Source: DASPPK01 sp041479575
GTDB lineage: Archaea; Thermoproteota; Bathyarchaeia; Bathyarchaeales; Bathycorpusculaceae
DNA length: 15,252 nt
Assembly: GCA_041479575.1 (NCBI GenBank)
Contig: JBGOYH010000033.1
Span: forward strand, 1-15,252
Reading direction: 5' to 3'
How positions within the stretch are numbered: the first letter of the stretch is position 1; the number at the start of each line of letters is the position of its first letter. Positions 7,039 to 13,688 of the stretch are shown one piece after another. The notes beneath the pieces were generated by a model, which was given only the letters and a program-made list of their open reading frames with translations, did not search any database and had not been told where the DNA came from. The translations under genes and the position numbers were made by a program.

Positions 7039-7872
7039 CTATGGGCTTGCAGTCTGGGCATTCTCTTTAATCCATTCAACATAATCAAATTCCCATGGAA
7101 GAAGAGGTGAGGTCACGCTTTCTGGTATTGGATAATAGACTTCAAATCCGCCCGAAAGGTCGCTATACGTTTTGTCTACTTCCAGTTTCTTACCAGTCCA
7201 AACATCAGAATTTCCTTGCAACCATTGATAATAACATGTTCCATTGTTCTTCTCTCTGAAGACTCTAATCCACGAAAGCCTAACCTCGATGGCATACGCT
7301 TGCGTCATAAGCTCTGTTACGTTAACCTCAGGCGAAAAACTCCCTCTGTATTGAATAAGACAAGACTTAGAATTTGTGAACTTCGAAGCAACTGGAACGA
7401 TTCCCGTAGCGTCGCCATGAGTGAAATCACCCCAAGGTTCTAGCTTGTAAGCAGACCCAACCTGCAATAGAATGATTGAAGTTGCATATTCCAGGTCTAC
7501 TTCTGAGACGGACACATTATCTTGCGAATGGTAGATTTTTCCTAACGTCGGATTCTCAGTAAAGTAGTCACATCTTAAATCTAGACTGAAATCCCCATGC
7601 CTACTTAGGCAAAACATTTGAGCCACCCATTTTGCACTCAGATTTTCCCCATATGCAACATGGTATCCATCAATGAGATGACCAGTTCCCAATACAACCG
7701 AAGGGGCAGGAGCAATTCTAGACGTGTAGATCACTGCAACAGCCGTAATAGAGACTCCAAGCATGACAATTATTAATGGTAACAAGGGAACTCTCCAAAT
7801 CCTTTTCATCATTATGACGTTACGGATTCTAGCAGCCACCCTTTTTCTCGCCACGTCTACAATAGAGCACAT
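7039..7872 (-). CDS. Membrane-anchored extracellular protein, unknown function
   Basis: Up to 277 residues. A basic N-terminus is followed by one hydrophobic anchor or uncleaved signal (about 29-49, PLLPLIIVMLGVSITAVAVI) and an external domain rich in Trp, Tyr and acidic residues. Four cysteines (87, 100, 171 and 214) could form disulfides outside the cell, and NVS, NVT and NGT sequons are present. No family recognised. The start is uncertain: ATG 7872 lies only about 10 bases from a TATA-like TTAAATAC (7876-7883), so a leaderless GTG at 7854 or the tandem ATGs at 7812/7809 may be the real start. The stop is 8 bases before the zinc-ribbon gene, so it may head the four-gene run. Confidence 0.72.
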   Translation of the reverse strand: MCSIVDVARKRVAARIRNVIMMKRIWRVPLLPLIIVMLGVSITAVAVIYTSRIAPAPSVVLGTGHLIDGYHVAYGENLSAKWVAQMFCLSRHGDFSLDLRCDYFTENPTLGKIYHSQDNVSVSEVDLEYATSIILLQVGSAYKLEPWGDFTHGDATGIVPVASKFTNSKSCLIQYRGSFSPEVNVTELMTQAYAIEVRLSWIRVFREKNNGTCYYQWLQGNSDVWTGKKLEVDKTYSDLSGGFEVYYPIPESVTSPLLPWEFDYVEWIKENAQTASP

Positions 7873-7900
7873 CGGTATTTAATGCTACATTTCAGAACAA

Positions 7901-7997
7901 CTAATGTTGAGAAAAGAGCGACAGGGTTTGTCTTGCAAGTTCCTTTCCATTTGGCGTTCTTAGGATGTCAACAACCCTTCCTAGCAGCGCGTGCCAT
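7901..7997 (-). pseudogene. Mini-gene with strong ribosome site and apparent frameshift after the start
   Basis: On the minus strand, AGGAGGT (8006-8012) stands 8 bases before ATG 7997, and a TATA-like GATATAAA (8052-8059) is suitably placed upstream. The ATG frame stops after 9 codons (MARAARKGC). The neighbouring frame reads HALLGRVVDILRTPNGKELA followed by RQTLSLFSQH, to TAG at 7901-7903, and looks like real protein. One base added or removed directly after the ATG would join them into a protein of about 32 residues. It could be a broken small gene, an assembly error, or a chance open frame. No family recognised. Confidence 0.35.
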
Positions 7998-8051
7998 TTG
8001 ACTCTACCTCCTGAAAAGAAAATACTAGCCTGACAGCACTTTTTGAATACG

Positions 8052-8059
8052 TTTATATC
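8052..8059. promoter_or_regulatory. TATA-like box, possibly bidirectional
   Basis: TTTATATC on the plus strand, GATATAAA on the minus. For the plus gene it predicts a start near 8080 and a leader of about 30 bases containing GGAGGTGA. For the minus strand it predicts a start near 8030 and a similar leader containing AGGAGGT. The symmetry is striking for a gap of about 110 bases between two ATGs. Confidence 0.5.
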
Positions 8060-8095
8060 TACAAAAAATCAGGTGGACATATTTGACAAAACCGT

Positions 8096-8103
8096 GGAGG
8101 TGA
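8096..8103 (+). promoter_or_regulatory. Near-perfect Shine-Dalgarno site GGAGGTGA
   Basis: This is the strongest plus-strand ribosome site in the window, 6 bases before ATG 8110. It fixes the start of the 49-residue metal protein, whose ORF is otherwise easy to miss. Confidence 0.75.
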
Positions 8104-8109
8104 CCATAT

Positions 8110-8259
8110 ATGGCTAAGAAACAGAAAGGTTCCAAGTACAAGTGCGAGGAATGTGGTCTCGTCGTGGTTGTTGATGAACCATGCGGATGTGAACCTACGT
8201 GCGAGTTGGTTTGCTGTGAAGTTCCGATGAAAGAGGTAAAACCGAAAGCCAAGAAGTAG
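8110..8259 (+). CDS. Desulforedoxin/rubredoxin-like small metal protein
   Basis: A 49-residue protein, MAKKQKGSKYKCEECGLVVV and onward. The YKCxxCGxVV...LVCCxxPM frame matches the desulforedoxin domain (N-terminal domain of desulfoferrodoxin), in which four cysteines hold one iron: C12, C15, C35 and C36 here. Three more cysteines (C25, C27 and C31, in EPCGCEPTC) lie between the two halves where desulforedoxin has a short loop, so a second metal or zinc binding is possible. The C-terminus is lysine-rich. The ribosome site GGAGGTGA at 8096-8103 is near perfect with 6-base spacing, which suggests high expression. The role is probably electron transfer or metal handling. Confidence 0.75.
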   Translation: MAKKQKGSKYKCEECGLVVVVDEPCGCEPTCELVCCEVPMKEVKPKAKK

Positions 8260-8316
8260 AGTTCTGAATAAGAAGCTCCTGAATCCGCATCCTACTCTTT
8301 CTTGATAAGTATGCTT

Positions 8317-8535
8317 TTATGCGTGCTTTTTCCATTCGGTTTTCAGTTCAGCTACAAAACCTTTCTCATCGTTCGCGACTCGTTTTTTCACTTCTTTCCA
8401 AGTTGCGGGACAATCCTTGTAACGGATGGTGACGATTCTGTGGATGATCTGATCTATTTCTTGCTTGTTCGCATTTGTAACTTCTACTCCAGCTTTCTTG
8501 AAAATGTCTTGAAGATGCCTGAAATAACAGGTCAT
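8317..8535 (-). CDS. Small conserved-looking protein, 72 residues, unknown function
   Basis: A 72-residue protein starting MTCYFRHLQDIFKKAGVEVT. It is helical and highly charged, with a pattern I associate with a small archaeal family of unknown function (M-T-C-Y-F-R-H-L, EID-x-IIH, CPATWKEVKKR). Cysteines are C3 and C40. ATG 8535 is chosen over an in-frame upstream ATG at 8562 because GGAGGT (8541-8546) sits 5-6 bases before it. It lies 65 bases downstream of the acetamidase gene in the same direction and may share its transcript. Confidence 0.75.
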   Translation of the reverse strand: MTCYFRHLQDIFKKAGVEVTNANKQEIDQIIHRIVTIRYKDCPATWKEVKKRVANDEKGFVAELKTEWKKHA

Positions 8536-8600
8536 TTCAAACCTCCGAATTCTAATCAGCATCTAGGAGCTTAAGACTTTCCAGTTACAGACCGAAGAGC

Positions 8601-9491
8601 CTAAACCACTAGACTATTCAAAGCAATAAGATCCTTGGATATGACGGCTCTCACACCTTTCTTCGGATCAACAACCTGATTTATCTCCAGGTTCACCGTT
8701 AAGCTGGCAAACATATACGCAGTCTCAAATGACCAATGATACTCATTCATAAGAGCTTCCACCGCAGCTTCCGTTGCACACTTGGCTGCTTCGTCCAATG
8801 TTTCTCCACACGCAAGAATAGCGTATGAACCCTCTGTTTCAAGCACTGGCCATCGAGGCTCCTTGCCCCTCACAAGACCGAATCTAACGACGATTTCCCC
8901 CGGCACCTCAATGGCAGAGACGCATAACTCTCCGTCTGCTTGAACTGCATGTACGTCGCCTGCTCCAAACAAAGCCCCTTCCACAAAAACGGGCAGATAC
9001 AGCTTGGTTCCAACCGTCAACTCTTTGACATCCATATTTCCACCGTGCGCCCCAAGGGAACCGCAGGGCATTTCACTTTCAGGAGTCACGCCTATGGTTC
9101 CAATCATCGGTCTGGTTTTGAGTCTGATATTCTCGAATTCTATGTGGCCCTCGTCGATCTTGATGATTTTGGTCAGAGGTTTGATCTCTTTTTCTGCAAG
9201 AATGCCATACTTGGGAACAGTCGCTATGACGCCTTTAGCCGGGATTTTGATGTCAACTATTTCCACGACCAAAGTGTCGCCTGGTCTTGCTTTTTCGATG
9301 TATATCGGGCCTGTGGCTCCATCGACCTTGGACCAGTCGAGAGTATCAACCGAGTCCTTTTCGCTCCTAACTTGTCCGCCAAATGCATCTTCAGTTTCGA
9401 TCGTAACAAGCTCCCCAGTCTCCACATGAGCAACAGGTTTATGTTTGGAACTGAATCTGTAGATCACCTTGTTTCTTGTTATTCTTTTCAT
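8601..9491 (-). CDS. Acetamidase/formamidase family hydrolase
   Basis: A 296-residue protein of the FmdA/AmdA family, which hydrolyses formamide or short amides to ammonia and the acid. Family marks are GPIYIEKARPGDTLVVEI, the LGAHGGNMDVKEL segment (usual form PR-x2-GGN-M-D) and GAGDVHAVQADGELC (usual form G-D-x-H-A-x-Q-G-x-GE), which carry the metal and active-site residues. Here the Q is followed by A-D-GE. The length is normal. Start ATG 9491 is preferred over ATG 9554 because a TATA-like TTTTAAAA at 9533-9540 predicts a transcript start near 9511, downstream of the longer start. It is divergent from the aldolase gene. Nitrogen acquisition from amides is the likely role. Confidence 0.88.
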   Translation of the reverse strand: MKRITRNKVIYRFSSKHKPVAHVETGELVTIETEDAFGGQVRSEKDSVDTLDWSKVDGATGPIYIEKARPGDTLVVEIVDIKIPAKGVIATVPKYGILAEKEIKPLTKIIKIDEGHIEFENIRLKTRPMIGTIGVTPESEMPCGSLGAHGGNMDVKELTVGTKLYLPVFVEGALFGAGDVHAVQADGELCVSAIEVPGEIVVRFGLVRGKEPRWPVLETEGSYAILACGETLDEAAKCATEAAVEALMNEYHWSFETAYMFASLTVNLEINQVVDPKKGVRAVISKDLIALNSLVV

Positions 9492-9532
9492 TTGTTCACA
9501 CACTTCTTGGCATAACGAATAGTGTTCCAGAG

Positions 9533-9540
9533 TTTTAAAA
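9533..9540 (-). promoter_or_regulatory. TATA-like box of the acetamidase gene
   Basis: TTTTAAAA on the minus strand. It predicts a start near 9511 and a leader of about 20 bases before ATG 9491. Confidence 0.45.
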
Positions 9541-9553
9541 TAAGTGCAAACCA

Positions 9554-9559
9554 TTTATA
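9554..9559 (+). promoter_or_regulatory. TATA-like box of the aldolase-phosphofructokinase operon
   Basis: TTTATA centred about 30 bases before GTG 9587. It predicts a transcript start only a few bases ahead of the start codon, i.e. a nearly leaderless mRNA. This fits the lack of a ribosome site there. Confidence 0.45.
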
Positions 9560-9586
9560 CCATTCGCGGTCAATATTCAGTTCAGA

Positions 9587-10513
9587 GTGGAAAATTTGCT
9601 TGTCACAAACAAAGATCTGCTCGTTCCAGCTCGCAAAAGAGGCTATGCCGTTGGAGCCTTCAATGTTAACAACTTGGAAGCCGTGCTGGCGGTTTCAGAA
9701 GCAGCAGCCAAAGAAAAATCGCCCGCGATAATTGCCGTCACGCCGAGCGCTATCAAGTACGCCGGCTTGTCCTACATATCCAAAATCGCTAAAACAGCTG
9801 CTGAATCTTCCCCCGTGCCAATGTCACTCCACCTTGACCACGGTGAAGACTTTGATACAGTCTCCAAATGCGTAGCAGCGGGATTCACGTCAGTCATGAT
9901 TGACGGATCGCACTTGAAGTTTGAAGAAAACATTGCGTTGACTAAACGTGTTGTCGATCTTGCGTATTCTAAAGGGGTTTCGGTTGAAGCTGAACTTGGC
10001 AGATTGGCTGGAGTTGAAGAGAAGACTGTTGAGGAAAAAGAAGCCATATTGACGGATCCTGATGCAGCCAAGGAATTCGTGCAACGCACTGGCGTCGATG
10101 CTCTTGCAGTGGCTGTGGGCACGTCTCATGGAGCCTACAAGTTCAAAGCTGAACCCAAACTTGACTTTGAAAGGCTCAAGACCATAAGCACTAAGATTGA
10201 CTTGCCACTTGTCCTGCATGGAGCTTCAAGCGTTCCAGCATGGATCATTGAAAAAGCAAGCAAATACGGAGCTGACCTCGGCGGAGCAAAAGGCATCCCA
10301 GAAGACCACATAAAGAAAGCGATCAGCCTGGGAATAGCGAAAATAAACATCGACACTGACCTGCGTCTTGCATTCACGGCAACTGTACGCGAAGTATTGA
10401 TGAACTCGCCAAAGGAGTTTGATCCGAGGAAGATTCTGGGGCCGGCAAAAGATGCCATGAAAGAAGTTGTCAAAGACAAGATGCGTCTGTTTGGAAGCTC
10501 TGGAAAAACGTGA
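9587..10513 (+). CDS. fba: Class II fructose-bisphosphate aldolase
   Basis: A 308-residue zinc-dependent class II aldolase that splits or forms fructose 1,6-bisphosphate. Motifs: AVGAFNVNN near the N-terminus; LHLDHG at 81-86 (D84 catalytic, H85 zinc ligand); VEAELG at 133-138; VGTSHGAYKF at 177-186 (H181 zinc ligand); LVLHGASS at 208-215 (H211 zinc ligand); KINIDTDLR at 252-260 for phosphate and substrate. A GTG start at 9587 has a TATA box just upstream. The gene is followed after 16 bases by a phosphofructokinase, so consecutive glycolytic steps are co-transcribed. Most archaea use a class I aldolase or the bifunctional FBP aldolase/phosphatase, so this bacterial-type enzyme suggests past transfer. 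A tagatose-bisphosphate or related aldolase cannot be excluded. Confidence 0.88.
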   Translation: MENLLVTNKDLLVPARKRGYAVGAFNVNNLEAVLAVSEAAAKEKSPAIIAVTPSAIKYAGLSYISKIAKTAAESSPVPMSLHLDHGEDFDTVSKCVAAGFTSVMIDGSHLKFEENIALTKRVVDLAYSKGVSVEAELGRLAGVEEKTVEEKEAILTDPDAAKEFVQRTGVDALAVAVGTSHGAYKFKAEPKLDFERLKTISTKIDLPLVLHGASSVPAWIIEKASKYGADLGGAKGIPEDHIKKAISLGIAKINIDTDLRLAFTATVREVLMNSPKEFDPRKILGPAKDAMKEVVKDKMRLFGSSGKT

Positions 10514-10529
10514 ATGGTGAAAGATCAGA

Positions 10530-11558
10530 ATGAAAGTTGGAGTCTTAACCGGAGGCGGCGACGCTCCAGGAATTAACGCTGTTATCCGAGCGGTTATCAA
10601 GAAGGGAATACAGAATTACGGTTATGAAATCATCGGTATAAAAGATGGTTGGAGCGGACTTCTCACTGCCGAACATGAACATTTGGAATTGAAGGCAGCC
10701 CAAGGTCTTCTTCAGAGAGGAGGCTCAGTGCTGGGCACTTCCAGAACAAACCCCTTCAAGAGGGAGAAGGGTCCAGAGACAATTATTAGAAACGCGAAAA
10801 AAGCCGGAATAGAAGCACTTGTTGCCATCGGCGGAGATGACACTCTGAGCGTGGCTCACAAAATGGCGGAATATGGACTGAAATGCGTCGGCGTCCCTAA
10901 AACCATTGACAACGATCTGGTAGGCACTGACTACACGTTTGGGTTCATGACGGCAGTCGGCATAGCCACGGAAGCCCTAGATCGGCTCCACACCACTGCA
11001 GAAACGCATCACAGGGTCATAATCCTCGAAGTCATGGGTAGATACACAGGCTGGATCGCATTGGAAGCAGGCTTGGCTGGCGGCGCAGATGTGATATTGA
11101 TTCCTGAAAAACCTTTTGACATAGAAGAAGTATGTGAATGCATTCGACAGAGACAGAAAAGAGGAAGAAACTTCAGCTTAATAGTCGTCGCTGAAGGAGC
11201 CAAACCTAAAGGCGGAGTTGAAATAGTCTACAGCGAAAGCCTCGACGAGTTTGGACACATCCGCCTGGGAGGAGTTGGCTACTATCTGGGAAAAGAAATT
11301 GAAAAATGTATGAGAATCGAAACACGGGTGGTGGTACTGGGACATCTTCAACGCGGGGGCTCGCCAACAGCGTTCGACCGAATACTCGCGACGAGGTTCG
11401 GAATAGCGGCAATAGACCTAGTACATGATAAAAAGTTTGACCGAATGGTAGCCATCAAAGGAAACAAGATAGTATCCGTTCCACTGGAGGAAGTTGTTGG
11501 CAAAAGAAAAACTGTGGACCTAGAGCTATACGACATAGCAAGTGTTTTCTTCGGCTAG
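10530..11558 (+). CDS. pfkA: Phosphofructokinase, pyrophosphate-type signature
   Basis: A 342-residue PfkA-superfamily enzyme that converts fructose 6-phosphate to the 1,6-bisphosphate. Numbering matches E. coli PfkA almost exactly: GGG-DAPG at the N-terminus, GGDDT at 101-105, PKTIDND at 123-129 (D127 catalytic base), and EVMGRYTGW for substrate. ATP-dependent enzymes have Gly104 and usually Gly124. Here both are replaced, by Asp104 and Lys124, the pair known from pyrophosphate-dependent enzymes, whose reaction is reversible. I therefore predict PPi as donor. GGTGA at 10516-10520 is the ribosome site for ATG 10530. It is second in the aldolase operon and meets another PFK gene tail-to-tail 13 bases away. 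Confidence 0.87.
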   Translation: MKVGVLTGGGDAPGINAVIRAVIKKGIQNYGYEIIGIKDGWSGLLTAEHEHLELKAAQGLLQRGGSVLGTSRTNPFKREKGPETIIRNAKKAGIEALVAIGGDDTLSVAHKMAEYGLKCVGVPKTIDNDLVGTDYTFGFMTAVGIATEALDRLHTTAETHHRVIILEVMGRYTGWIALEAGLAGGADVILIPEKPFDIEEVCECIRQRQKRGRNFSLIVVAEGAKPKGGVEIVYSESLDEFGHIRLGGVGYYLGKEIEKCMRIETRVVVLGHLQRGGSPTAFDRILATRFGIAAIDLVHDKKFDRMVAIKGNKIVSVPLEEVVGKRKTVDLELYDIASVFFG

Positions 11559-11571
11559 CCTCGATTCAAAC

Positions 11572-12549
11572 CTAAGTTGACAGAACAGAAGCCAGTTCCA
11601 GCAACTCACGATCCAACGGTTTTTCCGTCTTGCACGACTCTTCAAGATCGATACTGGTTATCTTGCCATTGCGCAACCCAACTATCCTATTTCCTTGGCC
11701 CTTCAACAATAGTTCGACTGCTTTGTCCGCGAAAAGATTGGCGAGAAGTCGGCTTCTTCCTGAAGGGCTTCCGCCTCTTTGCGCGTAACCAAGGACGCTG
11801 AGTCTTACTTCTGTTCGCGCTTCCTTTTCAATCTGCTCTCCAAGCTTGCGTGTGTCCCCGATTCCTTCTGCAGCCACGATTATTCCTGACCTCTTTCCTT
11901 TGGCACTGTTCTCTTCAAGCCGCGCCACGACTTTTTGGACGTCAACTTTGACTTCAGGAACCAGAATTATCTCGGCTCCAACCGTAAGCCCTGTCGTCGC
12001 AGCCAAGAAACCACGTGCACGTCCCATGACCTCCACTATAAAGACCCTTTCATGAGAAATGGCTGTATCACGAATCTTGTCAATCTCGTCTACCGCCGTG
12101 TTTAATGCTGTATCAAAGCCTATTGTTTCATCAGTCCCGTAAACGTCGTTGTCGATGGACGCTGGAACTCCAACTATTAACGCGTCTGTTTCTCTGCTCA
12201 AATCCAAGGCTCCTTGGAAGGAACCGTTTCCTCCGATAACAATTAGTCCATCAACCTTGTTTGAAGCAAGAGTTTCAGCAGCCTTCTTGATGCCTTTGGG
12301 TGTCTTAAATTCCAAACACCTCGACGTGCGCAGGATCGTGCCGCCGAGTTGAATTATTCCGCCCACGGAACGCGGGGTCAACGCTCGAAACGAGTTTTCC
12401 AGTAGTCCTTCCCAGCCTCTTTCAAAACCTAAAACGTGAACGTTTTTTGAATAAGCTATACGGGTAACAGCCCTAATTGCGGCATTCATGCCTGGGGCGT
12501 CCCCACCGCTTGTCACTATGGCTATGGTTTTCAGCAGATTTCCTCCCAC
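11572..12549 (-). CDS. pfkA: Second phosphofructokinase, ATP-type glycine
   Basis: About 325 residues from GTG 12549, close to the usual 320. Motifs: TSGGDAPGMNA, then IGGNGS at 105-110, PASIDND at 129-135 (catalytic Asp kept) and EVMGRARGF. The position equivalent to E. coli Gly104 is Gly, as in ATP enzymes, but Asp103 is Asn, Gly124 is Ala and Thr125 is Ser. That is a recognisable subgroup and not the classical site. The start is unresolved. No ATG is available; the frame is open to a TTG at 12630. A TATA-like box (12592-12598) predicts a transcript start near 12570, excluding that TTG. GGGAGG at 12542-12547 points to a CTG (12537 or 12534) and overlaps the GTG. Convergent with the first PFK. 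Confidence 0.85.
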   Translation of the reverse strand: MGGNLLKTIAIVTSGGDAPGMNAAIRAVTRIAYSKNVHVLGFERGWEGLLENSFRALTPRSVGGIIQLGGTILRTSRCLEFKTPKGIKKAAETLASNKVDGLIVIGGNGSFQGALDLSRETDALIVGVPASIDNDVYGTDETIGFDTALNTAVDEIDKIRDTAISHERVFIVEVMGRARGFLAATTGLTVGAEIILVPEVKVDVQKVVARLEENSAKGKRSGIIVAAEGIGDTRKLGEQIEKEARTEVRLSVLGYAQRGGSPSGRSRLLANLFADKAVELLLKGQGNRIVGLRNGKITSIDLEESCKTEKPLDRELLELASVLST

Positions 12550-12591
12550 AACGAACGATTTCGCTTTGCATTCACCTATGCGAGCATTACC

Positions 12592-12598
12592 AATAAAA
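12592..12598 (-). promoter_or_regulatory. TATA-like box of the second phosphofructokinase
   Basis: TTTTATT on the minus strand, about 25 bases before an inferred start near 12570. It matters because it lies inside the longest possible reading frame and argues for the shorter protein. Confidence 0.4.
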
Positions 12599-12680
12599 GC
12601 CTGACCGTCCTGCAAGCTTGACCAACACAAGTTTTTGATATCTAGTAACCTGTAAGGTAGAACTCGCCCGCGGGAATGAC

Positions 12681-13295
12681 CTAGTGATATTCCAATGCGG
12701 CTTTGATGTCTTCTGCTATCATTTTTCTTTTGGATTTTTCAATGAGATAGCCTTTGCCCGTCTGTAGATATGAAGGGAAGACTCGGAGTTGTTTGTAAAA
12801 ATACTCGCCTTTTCCTATCTTGTAAGTAGAGCCGCTGGGAATTATTGCCTTGCCAATGTTTCTTTTAGCGATGTAGTTCATTGCCTTTATTGCAGTGTCT
12901 CCCATAAGCAAGATGGCTTTTGTTTTTGGGAAGAGGCTTATCTCGTTTTCTAATATTCGGATGGAGCAGTTATCTATGGTTTTTGGAGATATCGAATATG
13001 CAGTTTTCCCACATTTTACAGCTGTGGTGACATACACTCCTAGGTTTAACACGTCTTTCATTGATGCAACTTTGAAATCTGCATCGTTGAATGCTTGTAC
13101 AGTTGTCTGCAAGTAGAAAGGATTCTTTAAGGCGTAAAAGTAGTCACCTAAATCTTCGGGGGGCGCTTCTGAAATCATCAACGTCTTAATCTTGCTAGGG
13201 TCAACCTCTACATTCGGAACTATGTAGCATTTCTTAACTACATCATGACACGGAAAATCTTCGCATTTAACGAAATCGATGGAGCGCATCTCCAT
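12681..13295 (-). CDS. Uracil-DNA glycosylase superfamily protein, probable Fe-S type
   Basis: A 204-residue protein. TLMISEAPPEDLGDYFY (38-54) corresponds to the GEAPG motif, with E43. VYVTTAVKC (87-95) followed by C110 resembles the N-V-V-K-C-x15-C of family 4 enzymes (14 residues between the cysteines here). AILLMGDTAIKAM (127-139) is the central strand-helix, and RVFPSYLQTGKGYLIEKSKR (171-190) is the C-terminal motif. With C11, C16 and C23 there are enough cysteines for a 4Fe-4S cluster. The usual His-Pro of the last motif is Phe-Pro here, so activity on uracil is uncertain. ATG 13289 (third codon) is better spaced from AGGA than ATG 13295. It points the same way as the second PFK, 131 bases upstream of it. 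Confidence 0.72.
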   Translation of the reverse strand: MEMRSIDFVKCEDFPCHDVVKKCYIVPNVEVDPSKIKTLMISEAPPEDLGDYFYALKNPFYLQTTVQAFNDADFKVASMKDVLNLGVYVTTAVKCGKTAYSISPKTIDNCSIRILENEISLFPKTKAILLMGDTAIKAMNYIAKRNIGKAIIPSGSTYKIGKGEYFYKQLRVFPSYLQTGKGYLIEKSKRKMIAEDIKAALEYH

Positions 13296-13399
13296 TTCCT
13301 GCTTTCAATATTGAGTTGAACAGTACATAAGCATGCCTTTTGGTCTACTTAGCTTCCACACATACCATCGGAGCTGTCTCAGGTTTCGTTGAGGCAAAG

Positions 13400-13407
13400 T
13401 TTTATCC
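13400..13407 (+). promoter_or_regulatory. TATA-like box before an orphan open frame
   Basis: TTTTATCC on the plus strand, predicting a transcript start near 13428, directly ahead of the protein-like open frame at 13435-13626. Confidence 0.3.
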
Positions 13408-13434
13408 AACCAAACCGCATCTCCTTACATTTAA

Positions 13435-13626
13435 CAAGTCGCCTATGGTGGAGACGTCAACCTCGGTTACGAATATGGCCTTGACTGGTACGACTTGAGT
13501 GAAACAACAATCACCGTTAATCGACGCAAAGACGACCCGAACTGGTGCCAGGTCCGCATCATAATAAGGAAATTGCCAGAAAGATTGATGCCTAGAGAAG
13601 AACAAGGAAAAAACGGGCGTAATTGA
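13435..13626 (+). pseudogene. Protein-like open frame with no start codon
   Basis: Between TAA (13432-13434) and TGA (13624-13626) lie 63 open codons that read like genuine protein: YGGDVNLGYEYGLDWYDLSE, then TTITVNRRKDDPNWCQVRII and a basic end. It contains two Trp and balanced charged residues, with normal codon use for the window. There is no ATG or GTG in frame near the beginning; the first TTG is about 16 codons in. The ATG at 13445 lies in the next frame and stops after 17 codons. It may be a gene remnant, or a small gene with an indel or sequencing error near its start. No family recognised. It is the only content seen in the 393-base gap at 13296-13688. Confidence 0.35.
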
Positions 13627-13688
13627 TGTCTGATTTGGATATTCATTTGTTCAGAAGCCTGACGGCGAGCAACCACTCACAACGCGCG

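Noticed and set aside
8025..8252. 75-codon minus-strand frame rich in His, Ser and Thr
   Set aside because: Antisense to the 49-residue metal protein, which has a near-perfect ribosome site.
8940..9515. 191-codon plus-strand frame
   Set aside because: Antisense to the acetamidase, whose family motifs are clear on the other strand.
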